In this document: positions 33,305-44,867 of the stretch, in pieces
Numbering within the stretch: the first letter of the stretch is position 1
How the letters are laid out: each line of letters begins with the position of its first letter
Source: Ophioceras dolichostomum
Taxonomy: Eukaryota; Ascomycota; Sordariomycetes; Magnaporthales; Ophioceraceae
Length of the DNA stretch: 64,000 nucleotides
Assembly (NCBI GenBank): GCA_003049485.1
Contig: PYST01000026.1
Coordinates: 124,001 to 188,000 of the forward strand
Direction of reading: 5' to 3'
The notes under the pieces: model-generated
Database searches by the model: none
Told to the model about the DNA's origin: nothing
What the model saw: the letters and a program-made list of their open reading frames with translations, nothing else
Program-made: the position numbers and the translations under genes

Positions 33305-35474
33305 CTAGCTATCTCTCAAGGCCAGCTTCGTCCTAGGCTGCATCATGGGGCCCGTAGTTCCGGGGTTGATGGGCCATGCAGGTCCCCCTCCACCCCGCTT
33401 CGACGCCGCAGCAGCAGCAGCAGCAGGTGGACTACTACTGCTCCCGCCGCCGCCGTTCTTGTTGCTCAGCGTCCCGAACGGGCTCACCGTCCCGGCCTGC
33501 AGCCACTTCTCCAGGCTCGGCGCAGCCGCCAGGGCGGAGCTGCTCCTGTCGCCTCCGGTGCCCGCTCCGCCGCCGGAACCACCGGAACCACCACCGGAAC
33601 CACCCGACCAGCCAGGGGCGGGGCCGGCACCGGCGGGGCTGACGCTCATGGGGAGGCCGACGCCGGCCTTGGGAAAGAGCGAGAACTTGGCGGGGGGCGG
33701 GTTGCGGATCAGCGTCGTCGCGGGCGGGCTGTCGCCGGGAGGGCTGCGGGAGTAGTCGCTGCTGGGGCCGCGGGTACGTGACGTCCTGGGCTGGTTGTTG
33801 TTGTTGTTGGTAGATGCTGCGCCGGCGCCGGAGGCGGCAGGGAAGGAGAAGCCGAAGGTGGGCGCTTGGCGCTGGGAGGGCTGGCGGCTGGGGTTGTTGT
33901 TGTTGTAGGACGACAGGTGTGGCGGCTTCTCCTTCAGGTCGGCCGGGTAGCCGCCGGTCGAGAGCAGGTCGTCGGTGCTGTCGTAGGGCGCCATCATGCT
34001 GTTTCCGCCGCCGACGCCGCCGCCGCCCCTTTCGGAGCGCGGGTACGAGATGTCCCGCTTGTGCTTGCGCTTGTCCCGCCTGCCTTGGCGGTAGCGCATG
34101 ATGAGGTAGAAGCCGAGGATGCTGAGGAGGGAGGAGGCGATGAAGGTGCCAACTACGGCGAGGGCCGCTTGCGTGACGGAGACGGCGGTGCCTTGAGCTT
34201 GTTGAACCTGGGTGTTTGCGTCGGCCTGTGTGGATGGAGTGGTTTGTGGTGGTTAGTCCAGGAGCAGTGGGAGGGACGGAGGAACGGAGGTACCTAGGTA
34301 CCTAGGTGGTTGCAACGGGGAAAAGGAAACTTACCCGAGCGATGGTTGCGTCGGCCTGGGCCGCTTGCACCATGCTTGCAGCCTGCTCCATGATCACGCG
34401 AGCAGACGAGCTCGCTTGGGCCATGAGGCTCGCTGCGGAAACAGCGGCGCTGCTAGTGACAGCAGCTAGGTTGGCTGCGATGGCAGAGGCGGCGCTGCTC
34501 GACGCGGCGGCGACGGCACTGTCCGCCGAGGCCGAGGCCCGGACCGCAGCATCGCTGAACTGGCGTGCAGATTCCTGTGCCTGTCTGGCCGAGTCTGACT
34601 GCTGCCTGGCCGATTCCTGTGCCCGCTGCAGATCCTGCGACAGCCGGGATGTCGACTGGGTCAGCTGCTGCACGGACTGCGACAGCTGCTGTGACTCCTG
34701 CGAGACCTGCCGGGACGCCTGGCTGACCGAGTTGGCCACATCCGAGAGCCGACGGATCTCTCCGCTCAGCGCCTGGATCTGCCCGTCGTTCTGCCGCCGG
34801 CCCAGCGCGTTGCGCCCGGCCAAGCAGGGGGGAAGTTCAGGTGGGGGCGTGATGAGTGCCGCCGCAGCTGCGTCGACCACGTTCGCTGCTGGCTCTTCCC
34901 TCCTGCTTTTCCTCCTCCTCGCATCCTCCTCAGCCTCGGCCTCGCTGCGCTCCTGGTCTCGGACCAGCGCCCTCGCGATCTGCTCCTTCTCTTGTGCCTC
35001 GCTGACGGCTATCACGCCTGGTTCACCGGACCCGGAGCGCCTCAGGAAAGGCACGGCGGCGGCCATCGCCTCGACCCAACCATCGCTATCCGTCGACCAC
35101 TTCGGATTCAAAGACCGCCTCGCCATCTGCTGTTCCTTTTGCGCCTTCGTCTCCGCCTCAGCAGGCAAGGAGCGTCGCCAGAACGGCACCGCAGCGGCCA
35201 ACGCCTCGATCCAACCGTCGCTGTTCGGTGACCACTTCGGGTCCAGAGCCCTCACCACCGCTCGCCTGTCGTGACCCCGCCCTCCACCACGGACAACGCT
35301 GGCTTCGGCGCCGCAGCCGCCAGCGGAGGATGAAGAAGAAGAAGAGGAAGAAGAAATTACCAGCAGAAAGGCGCCGAGGTGAAGCAATATTAACCTGCGC
35401 CGCTTCCACAGCGATGATGATGATGATGATGACGAAGAAGACTTGCTTCTCCCTGCCGACATCGTGATTGCCAT
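33305..35474 (-). CDS. Ser-rich single-pass membrane protein with extracellular heptad-like domain
   Basis: Exons 35474-34335 and 34225-33305 (109-nt intron containing a TACCTAGGTA repeat) encode 686 residues. The N-terminus has a poly-Ser stretch, a basic patch and a hydrophobic segment (LILLHLGAFLLVI) acting as signal peptide or anchor. Residues about 85-170 contain a duplicated unit, LDPKWSPNSDGWIEALAAAVPFWRRS and LNPKWSTDSDGWVEAMAAAVPFLRRS-like. Residues about 255-395 are a Ser/Gln/Ala-rich helical region (LSQSVQQLTQSTSRLSQDLQ). A transmembrane helix near residue 405 (ALAVVGTFIASSLLSILGFYLI) is followed by a basic stop-transfer (RYRQGRRDKRKHKR) and a Gly/Ser/Pro-rich cytosolic tail. The layout resembles fungal surface sensors, but I recognise no named family. 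The ATG at 35474 is the first in frame. Confidence 0.75.
34288..34308. repeat. TACCTAGGTA repeat inside an intron
   Basis: Two overlapping GGTACCTAGGTACCTAGG units within the single intron of the Ser-rich membrane-protein gene. Confidence 0.85.
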
Positions 35475-38400
35475 GATCAATAAGAAACAAATATAAATAT
35501 AAATATAATAGTAAAACTTTGTTTTGCGAAGGAAGAATTGAAGGCAAAAAACTAGCGCTGTTGTCAAAACAAGCGGGAGAGAAGAGAAAACGACGCAAAC
35601 AAGCGAGCAATCATCTTCCTCTGGTTAAAAGAAGCAGAGGGAAGAATGAAGGGAGATCGCGGGCTGCAAATTGAGGCAAAAGAGAATGGGAAAACAGGAA
35701 AAAGTCAAAAGGGAGGGAAGGGGAACAAAACAATGACGGCGACGAGGGATGGGGGGGAGGATAACCAGGAAATAATGGAGCGTCAGGTGTCAGGTACGGA
35801 ACGTAGGGCGGCAGGGCAAGGAGAGGGAGGTCAGGTAAACCCGGGTCGCACATCGCCGGCAGGTCTCTGTGTCTCCAAACTTGGACTTCTCTCCCTTGGC
35901 TTGTGACGGAAAGGGAGACGCGGGAAGCGTGCGTGATGGAGGTGGTGGGGGGGAAGAGAGGGAGGAGGGGCGCATGAGTGAAAGGCAGGCACGCAGGCAC
36001 GCAGGCAGGCCGGCAGACAGACAGACAGGAGATCCCTTGCTTGGTTTGTAGGGTACGGAATGCCTACCTAGGAAAGACAACATGCTTGATATTCCATTTT
36101 CAGCACCCATGTCCAACGTACAGTTGCCAGAGTTGCAAGAGACGTGCATGCTGGCCCTCATCGCCATCGCTTGGTGTGATCTTCAGCTGGGCTCGATGTC
36201 CACGACCTCCTCGACCTGTAGACTCTGACCTCAACCTCAACCACAACCTCAACCTCGACCTTCTCGACGGGGTTAGGCTGCCCGGAGAGGCAGCAGGCAT
36301 GAACCTTCCCCTCCCTTCCCCCACCCGTCAAGCGTTGCGAGTCCGACAGGGTGGGTGATGCCACTTGGCTCTGAGGGTGGTGGAAACAAGTCAATGGCCG
36401 ACCTTAGGGTGAGTTGAATGTGCCTGGCTCGTCCGTGTCAGTCAAGGCTACCTATCTTAGCTTTGCTTGGCCGCAATTCTCCCCCTCTTTTCTCCTTCTT
36501 CCTTCCAGGCCTCTCTCCCTTTCTCACCATCGCAACCACGGCGCCTTGCTAGCTGGGGCTACAATCTGGACCGGGTCGCGGCGTGGCCGCATAGCGGGTA
36601 AGGCAAAGCAAGCAACGGCGGCGGGCGGCGATTTCGGGGTGCCACCACCGAAAGACTAAAAAATAAAAGGTACCAGACCCGTCGTCCTCGAGCCTCGCTC
36701 GCTCGCTCGAGCCATCCCTGCGACAGGGAGGGATCATGCGCACGGGCCGCTCCTGCAAGGGACCGAGTGGAAACGCTAGGCCGATGCGACTTCAATGCTT
36801 CTTCTGCGTTGGGTGCGACGCAAGCCCTGGGTGAGTGATGCCTGGGGTCAAGTGACAGGTTAGGAGACTCTTTGGCTGGAGCAGCATCTGCTGTGGGGTT
36901 TTTCTTCGGTTCAGCTTGGCGTGCAGTTGCAGTTTGTGGGTCGGATTTTTTTTGAGCCTCACATCCGGACCAGTATCTGGGGTTGAGGCCTTGGCGTCTC
37001 ATCGCCCTTGTCGTCATCGTCCAACCGTCCATTCGAATATTCAACCTCGTCGGCGTCGCTGTCTCTTTCTCCTCCGTCCCCTCCATCTCCTCTCTCCCCT
37101 CATTGGCAGGAAGACCGTTGACCGTTATCTTCGTAGGTAGGTAGGTTTGTGCTGGTAACCGAGTGGCAAAAAAAAAAAAGGGGATGGACCTTACCAGGGA
37201 ACTTCGTTTTCTCCTGCCGCTTGTAGCTCCGGTTAGCCATCGCGATATCGGCGTCGACCAGAAAAGCCATCTTCAAAACTTCAAAAAAGACTTCCCTTCC
37301 CTTCTCCCTCGCCCCGCCGCGCTTAAAAACTCGGCAAGGTCTGAAGCTGATTTGACACGGTTGAAACACACCAGTGGCTGCAACGATAATGCTTGTCAGA
37401 TGGACGTTAGGCGTCTGTGCGTTGTTTTCTTTGCTTCATCGATGACATTCAAAATGGGAAGGAACCCCGCCATCATCAACGCTTCATTGGCAATGCCGTT
37501 GTCATCGCCATTGGCTGCTGCCTTTCCAATTGCGTCGGCATCAAAAGCTTGGCTGGATGCAAGACGATTTGGTGCGAAAAGGTGGGACGCATGTTGCAGC
37601 AACTCTAATACTATCCGTACTTCGGTACGGAAGGCTCGGAGGTATGTTGCTCTCTTGCTTTCGCCTCGGCAGTCCTCAGTATCGCGTCCCAGTTAGGACA
37701 ACTCACGTGGCGGACCCGAAATTCCGGGCACCTATGCATGCCTCTGGCCATCCCCAACCCAAAACCTACGAACTCCCTACCTAGATGAACAAGCGTGAGT
37801 CGAGAACTATCCATCTGTTGACAGCGTTCTTCCCTGACCACGCCTCAAACTTTTGGCTGTTTCAACTAAGTCTTGTTCCAATTCTGTCAAGGTCTCGACG
37901 ACAGGCATCGAGACTGTCAGGCGTGAGATGTCCAGCTTTCAACCTTTTCAACGCACTCTTCTCGCCTCTCGGTGTGGTGTACGAGCCTTTTAAATCAGCC
38001 CGACTCCCGATTCCTACTGGGAAATAGGAAGGGGAGAACGATGGAGAGGATACATACTTTGTTAGAGTCTCGTCTTTTTGTACGGAATAGACCATAGACC
38101 ACATATGTGTAAGTGCTGTCACAGGGTTTCGCACACAGGTGCCCCCAAAATACGGGTCGCGAACTCTCTTGGTGTTGAGATTGTGGCAGCAGCAGCATTA
38201 AACCATAAGCGCGCGTTGCGCGCATCCATAACGAGGATGCGAGCCTCTGTCCAGTACAAGCGTGATGTGGAGGCACATCAGGGACGTCTCGGTGACTACT
38301 GCTAAGAGACCTCATCAACCAGCAACCAGGGATGCTGGTTAGCCAGTCCTAGGATCGTTTATTGATAACTTTCTAGCGTCGACTACTAGTCGTTCTCATA

Positions 38401-40087
38401 GGGCAATCCCAAAAGCGGGTGATCTGCAATCTGATGACACTGATGCTCTGATGACACCGATGCACAAAATCGAAACTCGTTCCATCACCGCGAATCGGTA
38501 TAAGATATTAGGCAACCCTGTATTCTAGACCTCAGAAATGCCGGGGCCTACACCCCCAGCAACACGACGGAGGAAGTCGGTGGCCCGGGAGGCACAGCAC
38601 ATGTGCCGCTTCGAGGCCGACCGGTCGCCCCCCCCCCCCCCCCCACCCCCCCCCCCCCCCCCNCGAAACCCGCCCTCCGCTCCGCCTGAGGTACCCACCA
38701 TGCCATCAAACAACAGACTCCGAGGGAAGGACACGATTATTTTATAAATACCTAGCTACCGCCGCTTTCGCTTTCGTAGCGAATACGGGCAAGTGCTCTC
38801 TATTTCGGCACAGGGTCTCGGGTGCTCTCCCCCGGTGGTGGCCGGCGTGACTCGCATCTTTTATACCTAGAAACTACCGGAAGAGTTCCGGGGTCCTTCG
38901 TACGGTTGAGAAGTTAGTCCGGGCCGAGTTAGGAACCAGAATCGTTCGCCTTGCCGATCCAGTTCGTCGACCCAGCGAGGAAGGGCTCGCGGTGCAAGTA
39001 CACCAGGGGTAGACGCCCGCCACCAGTCGGCCGGGGGGGCCAGCTTTGCACGAGTAGAGGCAGTCCCGACTCTCTTTCTTAGGGGCTACGTCCATTAACT
39101 TCCGTCCAGCTAGGTGTTTTTTTCTTTCTTGCGCCGTTGACTTGTGTGCCGTGCCTCCATGGACAGGAAACCCCCTGCCATCAGGAAGCACATAGGGATG
39201 AATAGACATGCTCCGGGTATAGCTGTCAGGTGAGGCTCAAGAGTGACTTGCAAACTATGACCAATACATATCTAGAAGGACAGAGCAGCAACAATATGTA
39301 CAGCGAAAAAAAATTATCCGTCCAAAGTTTCTTCCTCAGACTGTAGCACCATCCCTCGACCCTCTCCTCTAACCTGCCACTTCCTCGCTCTTCCCCAACA
39401 TCTCTTGCTCTCATGCTCCGGAGAGAATCGTAGTAGCACATGCCTTTTCCCATAATTACAGACTAGAAGGTTCCCCCAAATAGCCCAGCCCTCTCTGCCC
39501 CTTGTCTCTTGCCGGAGCGGAAGCCCTCCATCACTTCCAGTCGCTTTTTTCCCGGTCCTGTGGCTACTTCTCTCACTCAGCCTGACTGTGCATCTTCCGG
39601 AACACAGAGAAAAAGACGACAACGACGACAGGGAGATGGCGGCAGTGGCTCGGCTCTGCAGATGGGCTAACACGAAAAGCAGTCGTTCTGCTGTCTCAAC
39701 AATCCTGAACACCCTGAATACTTTTTTCTTAGTATTATAACATGATCCAACCCATGTTTGTGGTGAATCGGGCCACCTCGCGCCTCGAGAGGTTGGAACT
39801 GCTTTAGCCTTTCTCCTTGTTCGGCGCGCCCTTTCCGCCCCATCGTTGCTTTCCGCGACTTGCCTCGTTTCCGCTCACTCGAGCGATGCTGTGTCAATCA
39901 GACAGTCTCTTGCTTGCTTCCTAACTTCTCTCGCTCCTCTGGCTACCTCGTCTTCGTATTCTTCTTGTTCTTCTTCTTCCTCCCTGCATATGCCCCCTCT
40001 CATCACACACCCTTCACTCCCACCGCGTGCCTCTCAGCAGCTTCCCCGGCCCAAACCCTTTCTTGGTGGGTCTTCCCTCGGTATAAT
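35475..40087. other. 4.6 kb gene-free stretch upstream of the membrane-protein gene
   Basis: Probably a long promoter/leader for the minus-strand membrane-protein gene on the left and the ERD2 3' flank on the right. It contains GCAGGCA/GACA short repeats (about 35980-36028), CAACCT repeats (36229-36262), a GTAGGTAG repeat (37132-37146) and the poly-C/N spot at 38.63-38.66 kb. ORFs on both strands lack recognisable domains. A possible retroelement remnant at 38.5-39.2 kb is listed separately. Confidence 0.5.
38529..39210. other. Poly-C run with an undetermined base and possible decayed retroelement sequence
   Basis: A run of Cs interrupted by one A spans 38630-38662 and is followed by the only N in the window (38663). 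The flanking plus-strand frame includes MPSNNRLRGKDTII, which faintly resembles the start of fungal Copia-type Gag proteins (LRGK-N-Y). It then breaks at a stop. The minus-strand frame to 39209 has no recognisable domain. No terminal repeats or target duplications were found. Could be an assembly scar beside degraded repeat DNA; the transposon reading is weak. Confidence 0.25.
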
Positions 40088-41055
40088 TTATACGGGCAGC
40101 TTGAACTTCTGGCCCTTCCACACCTTCTGGTAGTATATCCAGAAGAAGTCGCTGTACAGCACCGTCTGGATGATGCCGGCGACGATGGCGATGTAGTCGA
40201 CGTGGTGGTCAGCTTCGGCGAAGTAGCGCCAGATCCAGTTGGGGATGTACAGGGCGCGGTAGAGGCCTAGAGCGAAGAGGTAGTGGGTCGTGATGGTCTC
40301 GGCCTCGCCCGTGCGCTGCAGCATGAAGAGCTGCGGTAGGATGGCCACGGACTCGAGCCAGATGCTGAACGCCCACAGTATTTCCCAGGGAGTGTAGTAG
40401 TAGGGGAAAAGGATCCCCAGCGCGGCTGCCCCTCCCAGGAGGTACCGCACCCTGAAGGTGTCGACGTTCGGGTCGTTGGTCGGCTTGTACGCGTTGGTCA
40501 TCAGGTAGATGATGTAGCCCTGTGAGGATATGAAGAGGATCTTGAAGATCACGTTGTAGAGGCTTGTCGTCGTGAAGAGGTCTGCGCCAGCCGGAGAGGT
40601 TGGTGTCAGTGAGAGGAGGTTCCAAGTCGGAGCTACCCAGGTGGGTAGGTTCTTGGGTGGGAGGAGATAGTTTGCGGGCGAGCTGTACCGAGATATCTTG
40701 TGATGTAAACTAGTAGGTACAAGCATTGTGACTTGAACGAAATGCCTGAGCAGCTCTGTATGGGAGGTTGTACAACAGTTAATACACCGAATCGGGCGTC
40801 GTCACGACGTCGCAGGGGAGCAAAAGCGAAGCAGAAGAGTGTGCGCGGGAGACTAACGTTGAGCTGCACCATCTTGTGAAGGAGAATTCCGATGGACGCG
40901 AGATGGGAGAGGTCTCCTGTGACGACATGGACCTTGTTAGCTATTGTCTTGGGACTCCATCTCTATCGATGGCGGCCACCAGCCAGCTACCACCAACCCA
41001 AATGCCATCAGGATAAGGGATGCGCACCCAGGACTCGGAATAGGTTGAGCACCAT
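40088..41055 (-). CDS. ERD2: ER lumen protein-retaining receptor (HDEL/KDEL receptor)
   Basis: Seven-transmembrane receptor that returns escaped ER-resident proteins from the Golgi in COPI vesicles. Four exons: 41055-41028, 40916-40858, 40755-40689 and 40581-40088 (215 residues, normal length). The exons join as MVLNLFRVLG-DLSHLASIGILLHKMVQLN-SCSGISFKSQCLYLLVYITRYL-DLFTTTSLYNVIFK, exactly the conserved Erd2 order. Further diagnostics are the WEILWAFSIWLESVAILPQL and ALYIPNWIWRYFAE segments and the Lys-containing tail (KVWKGQKFKLPV), which fits a COPI sorting signal. The three introns are 111, 102 and 107 nt. The first coding exon is only 28 nt. The upstream gene is divergent. Confidence 0.96.
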
Positions 41056-42333
41056 GCTGGGCAACGCGATGCAGGAGAATGTGGAAGACAACAAAATCTT
41101 GCAACTGCTGGGATCGGATCAGCAGTCGCTGCCGTCGTCGGGAAGGTTTTGGGACAGTCAGCCCAGGTTGGTGCTTGCTGTTGTCGGTCAACCAACGATG
41201 GATCCGATGCGGCGGCAGTTAGTTGGTGTACGTGTCCGGTGTTTCGCAGCACTGGGACCACCTGCAATCACAGGCCGAGTCGATCGCACAAGAAACAAAG
41301 AGAATGTTCGGAGGAGGTCGTCGTCGCCTGTCACCCCTGAGCTGGCGCGGAAAAGAGAAAAAAAAAAGGAACCCTCGCGATCTGACTATGCTCGATTGGG
41401 AGATGAGATGGGAAGTTTGGAAGAAAGAAATGCGGCTCTCTTTTCTCCTCCTGCGACTGCGAATTTTTGGCGTCGTAAAGGACACGAACGCGATTAGCTT
41501 CTCATTGGATCCTCGTTTCAAAAAGCCTGACGCATGCCAAAGTAAGTCCCTAGCGCAATTGGCTCCATCAGCTTTTTGCCGAAATGGATTGAAACTTGTG
41601 GGGACGGGAGCGAAGCCCGCAGCGTGGTCGGTGGGTGGCTTGGAACCCAGCTGCGGATCCCCAGCGTCGTCGTGAAGAACAACTCCTCTTGGAACTCGAC
41701 ATTGATGATTGATGATTGACGATTCCAACCCTCCGAACCCTGCAGGTCCTGCCTATCCTCCCTCCTGAGTCGTTGACAGAAATTGAACACGAATTTTCCA
41801 AGACAACATCTGAAAGAATCCTTTGCGTATGCAAAAAAGGCCTCCATCTCAAACTAAGCCAGGTGCCTGAGCTCGGCGCCCGGCAATGACACACAGCACC
41901 GATGCCATGTGACTGATTTTTCGGTGGCACGGCAATTGGGCAGGGCATTTCATCCGTCGCATTCCACGATCCCAGCTTTGTGACCTGGCTTACAAAGCAC
42001 CTTCTGGCAGCCTCGTCCGGACTTGGTTATCCAGTCGGCCTCTGCAACAATGACTGACGCTATTCTTTCTCTTCTCCTTCATTATCTGTACAATCACCTC
42101 TCAGAAACATCGTAAACCACCCTGTCCTCGTCAGTGAGCGGTGCACAGTACCTGAGCTCTCTCGGCAACTCCGTTATAAGAGCTCGAACCTTTCTCTCTC
42201 TCCCCCTCTGACTCGTCTTACTTACAGTCGGATCGCAAACGCATCTACTTTCTTACTATCCGTCCTGACATTTCTTCGATCTCGCACGCTCGCGTACACA
42301 CACGCACTCGATCCAACCAACACTCCTACAACG
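41056..42333. promoter_or_regulatory. Divergent promoter between ERD2 and the WLM gene
   Basis: Holds both promoters. A TTATAAGAG string near 42173 lies about 160 nt before the WLM ATG; the last 250 bases are pyrimidine-rich and CA-rich, fitting a leader. ORFs in the interval show no coding signature. Confidence 0.5.
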
Positions 42334-43503
42334 ATGGCATCCGTCGATTTACTACAACCTAGCCGCTCGGGTTCGCCCTCTCCCTCCCCAGATCCCGAAT
42401 CCGAACCAACCGTCTCGATAACCGTCACACTCGCCGGCATCACGCACACGTTCCACCTCCCGGAATCAGGCACCGTCGACGACCTGACCCTGGCCTGCGA
42501 GGACGCATTCGGCGCCGAAACCTACAGCTGGACGACGCACAAGTTCATCGCGCCCCCTCCCGTCGGCCTGCTCAAGGCCGGCGAGCACGGCGACTCGGCC
42601 CTCGCCCCGCTCGCCGGCAAGAAGCTCCGTCTCCTGGCCGCGAAGCTCTCAGACGTCGACTCCCTCCTCGCCGCAGAGCAGACCGCCCGCCGCCGGCGCC
42701 ACGCCCGCCGCGCAGCCCGCCGGCAGAACCGCCAAAACAAAAACCAGCACCACGCCTCGAGCTCCTCCTCCCACCGCCACCACGGCGATGTCTCCTCCTC
42801 AGGCAGCAGCGCCTACACCTTCATGTCCCTCCGCCCCCTCCCCCACATGCCCCACCCCGAGCGCTCCCTCGCGCTCCTCGAGCGCCTCCGCGACGACCGC
42901 GGCATCCGCGAGGTGATGCGCCGGCGCAAGTTCGCCGTCGGCCTCCTCACCGAGATGGACCCAGCCGCACACACCACCGCGTCGCATGAGGGCGTCGGCC
43001 GCACGCTGGGCCTGAACCGCAACCGTGGCGAGGTGATCGAGCTGCGGCTGCGCACCGACGCGGGCGACGGCTACCGCGACTACCGCACGATCCGAAAGAC
43101 GCTGTGCCACGAGCTGGCGCACAACGTGTTCGGCCCGCACGACAGGGATTTCTGGGACCTGTGCCACGCCATCGAGCGCGAGGTTGACGCCGCGGACTGG
43201 AGCGCCGGGAGGACCGTCGGCGGCGGCGGGCTGGGGATCACGATGCCTGGTGGCGGGCCGCCGGGGGCGGCGGGGCCGGATTATGATGAGGATGAGGAGG
43301 ACGACGTGCCTGACCACGGGGGGTGGACGGGCGGGGAGTTCGTACTGGGCGGAGGAGGAGCAGGAGGGGCGGGAGGGGCTACGGCGGCGGCGTCTGGCGC
43401 TGGGCTCAGCCGAAGAGAGATACTGGCGAAAGCGGCCGAGGAGCGGCGGCGGAAGCTGGAGCAGGATAGGAGAGACGGCGCGGGAGGCCAGAGTGGGACC
43501 TGA
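42334..43503 (+). CDS. Ubiquitin-like/WLM-domain metalloprotease
   Basis: Wss1-like metalloprotease of the WLM family, whose members act on SUMO/ubiquitin-linked DNA-protein crosslinks. Single exon, 389 residues. Residues about 28-110 resemble a ubiquitin-like domain (SITVTLAGITHTFHLPESGTVDDL). A basic linker follows (RRRRHARRAARRQNRQNKNQHH). The WLM core starts at about 165 (YTFMSLRPLPHMPHPERSLALLERL). The zinc site is HELAHNVFGPHD at residues 259-270, with His259, Glu260, His263 and the third ligand region His269-Asp270, followed by F and W as in the family. The C-terminus is Gly-rich then a charged helix (RREILAKAAEERRRKLEQDRR). The domain order matches the fission yeast ubiquitin-WLM protein. 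Nuclear action is inferred from the family. Confidence 0.93.
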   Translation: MASVDLLQPSRSGSPSPSPDPESEPTVSITVTLAGITHTFHLPESGTVDDLTLACEDAFGAETYSWTTHKFIAPPPVGLLKAGEHGDSALAPLAGKKLRLLAAKLSDVDSLLAAEQTARRRRHARRAARRQNRQNKNQHHASSSSSHRHHGDVSSSGSSAYTFMSLRPLPHMPHPERSLALLERLRDDRGIREVMRRRKFAVGLLTEMDPAAHTTASHEGVGRTLGLNRNRGEVIELRLRTDAGDGYRDYRTIRKTLCHELAHNVFGPHDRDFWDLCHAIEREVDAADWSAGRTVGGGGLGITMPGGGPPGAAGPDYDEDEEDDVPDHGGWTGGEFVLGGGGAGGAGGATAAASGAGLSRREILAKAAEERRRKLEQDRRDGAGGQSGT

Positions 43504-44867
43504 TGCTCAGTGCCCTCACTTCCTACCACACCTCCCTCCTACCCCTCCTCTCTCCCTCCTTGTATCACGCATGTAACCTCTGAGCGTTGCTTCTATTGAT
43601 TCCACCTTCCCCTTTTCCAAATCTCTCCTTTGCGGGCTAGCGCCCGAGCGTGTGAACGTGGCGTCGAACACGTGGGTAAGCCTTTGCGTAATATGCGCAC
43701 ACGTTTTGCGTCCCGTGTTCTTGGCTCGGTGGGGGTCTCCGGTACAGCGATAGAGCAAGAATGGCTTCACAACCAGCGTCAGGTTTGGGGGTTTACTGGG
43801 TTTGCATGAACTTGGGCAATCTGGCGTCTCTTCTCCTTTCTAGCTTTTGCTAGCGGCGTTTGCACTCCTTACCTCCTCCATTATACCTACCTAGGTTCTT
43901 AGTCCGAATAGTTTGTTCTTGGAGTATTCACCCTAAGAGGAATGAGACGAGAAATCATTCATCATCTACACCTGGCATTTCGCACGAACTTGTCCACAGT
44001 CCAACGAATTGATGGTACAACATGTATTGATGTGCGTTTTAGTTAGGGGGGTATCAAGAGTTTTCCCACGCAGATGTCTAAGCTGCGATGACCCGCAAAG
44101 CTAAAGTAGAAGGCAAGATAAATAGAAACAGAGAATGAAAAGGAAATGGTTGTGAGTGATGGGTAAAGAAGTGAAGCCAAACAAGGGAGAGGGGGAGAGA
44201 GGGGCGGCCATCCAGCCAGCCATGATCGTAGAGTCTCCGCGGCCAACAAACCTCTTTCCCTCTCCCTTCTCAGCCGCCCACTAGTTGGTAGGTAATCAGT
44301 TAAAAAATGGTACAATGCCATATGCTGTAAAGCCATGCCTCTTTTTTCCTCTTTCTTTCTTTCTCTCCCCTAGAAAAAAAAAAGCCCGCCGAAATGTTGA
44401 GCGTAAAAAAAAGAAACAAAAAATTCCACCGCAAAACTCGAACGCCGGCCAAATGCATATGCTTGGGTTCCACCTGTAGTCGCACAAAATCTATGCAGAT
44501 CGTTTTGTCGCCCGATTTTTATTTCCTTGTTGATTCCTCTTCCTTTCTTTCCCCATTCGACGAAAATAATGGTCTCCTCTTTCGAGTGTCGATTCGAAGC
44601 GTGTCTAGCGTGTCAATGGGTGATCACGACATCCACGCTATTATGAAGTCGCCAGCCTCAGCTGAATGAGGCGCCTGCAAGGAGTCGATCGCGGGGATGT
44701 CCCGCAGCTGCGTGGGGGTGGTACACACACAGCTCAACCGAGCTTCTAGGTAGGATAAATAGTCCCAAATATCCCCAGGCGAATGCGGTGCTGAACCCTA
44801 TTTTGAGTTCCTTCCAAGTTCTCTTCCAAACCCCTATGGAGACTGCGTCTCTCCGCGGAGGTCTTAA
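43504..44867. other. Convergent intergenic, no gene seen
   Basis: 3' flanks of the WLM and LicD-type genes. Contains a CCTACCTAGG motif at 43885-43896, a CACGTG core near 43669 and A/T-rich tracts around 44.34-44.42 kb. No gene recognised. Confidence 0.55.

Noticed and set aside
34306..35274. 322-residue plus-strand ORF rich in Ser/Ala/Cys
   Set aside because: Exact antisense of the Ser-rich membrane-protein exon; the minus frame has signal segment, splice site and transmembrane continuity.
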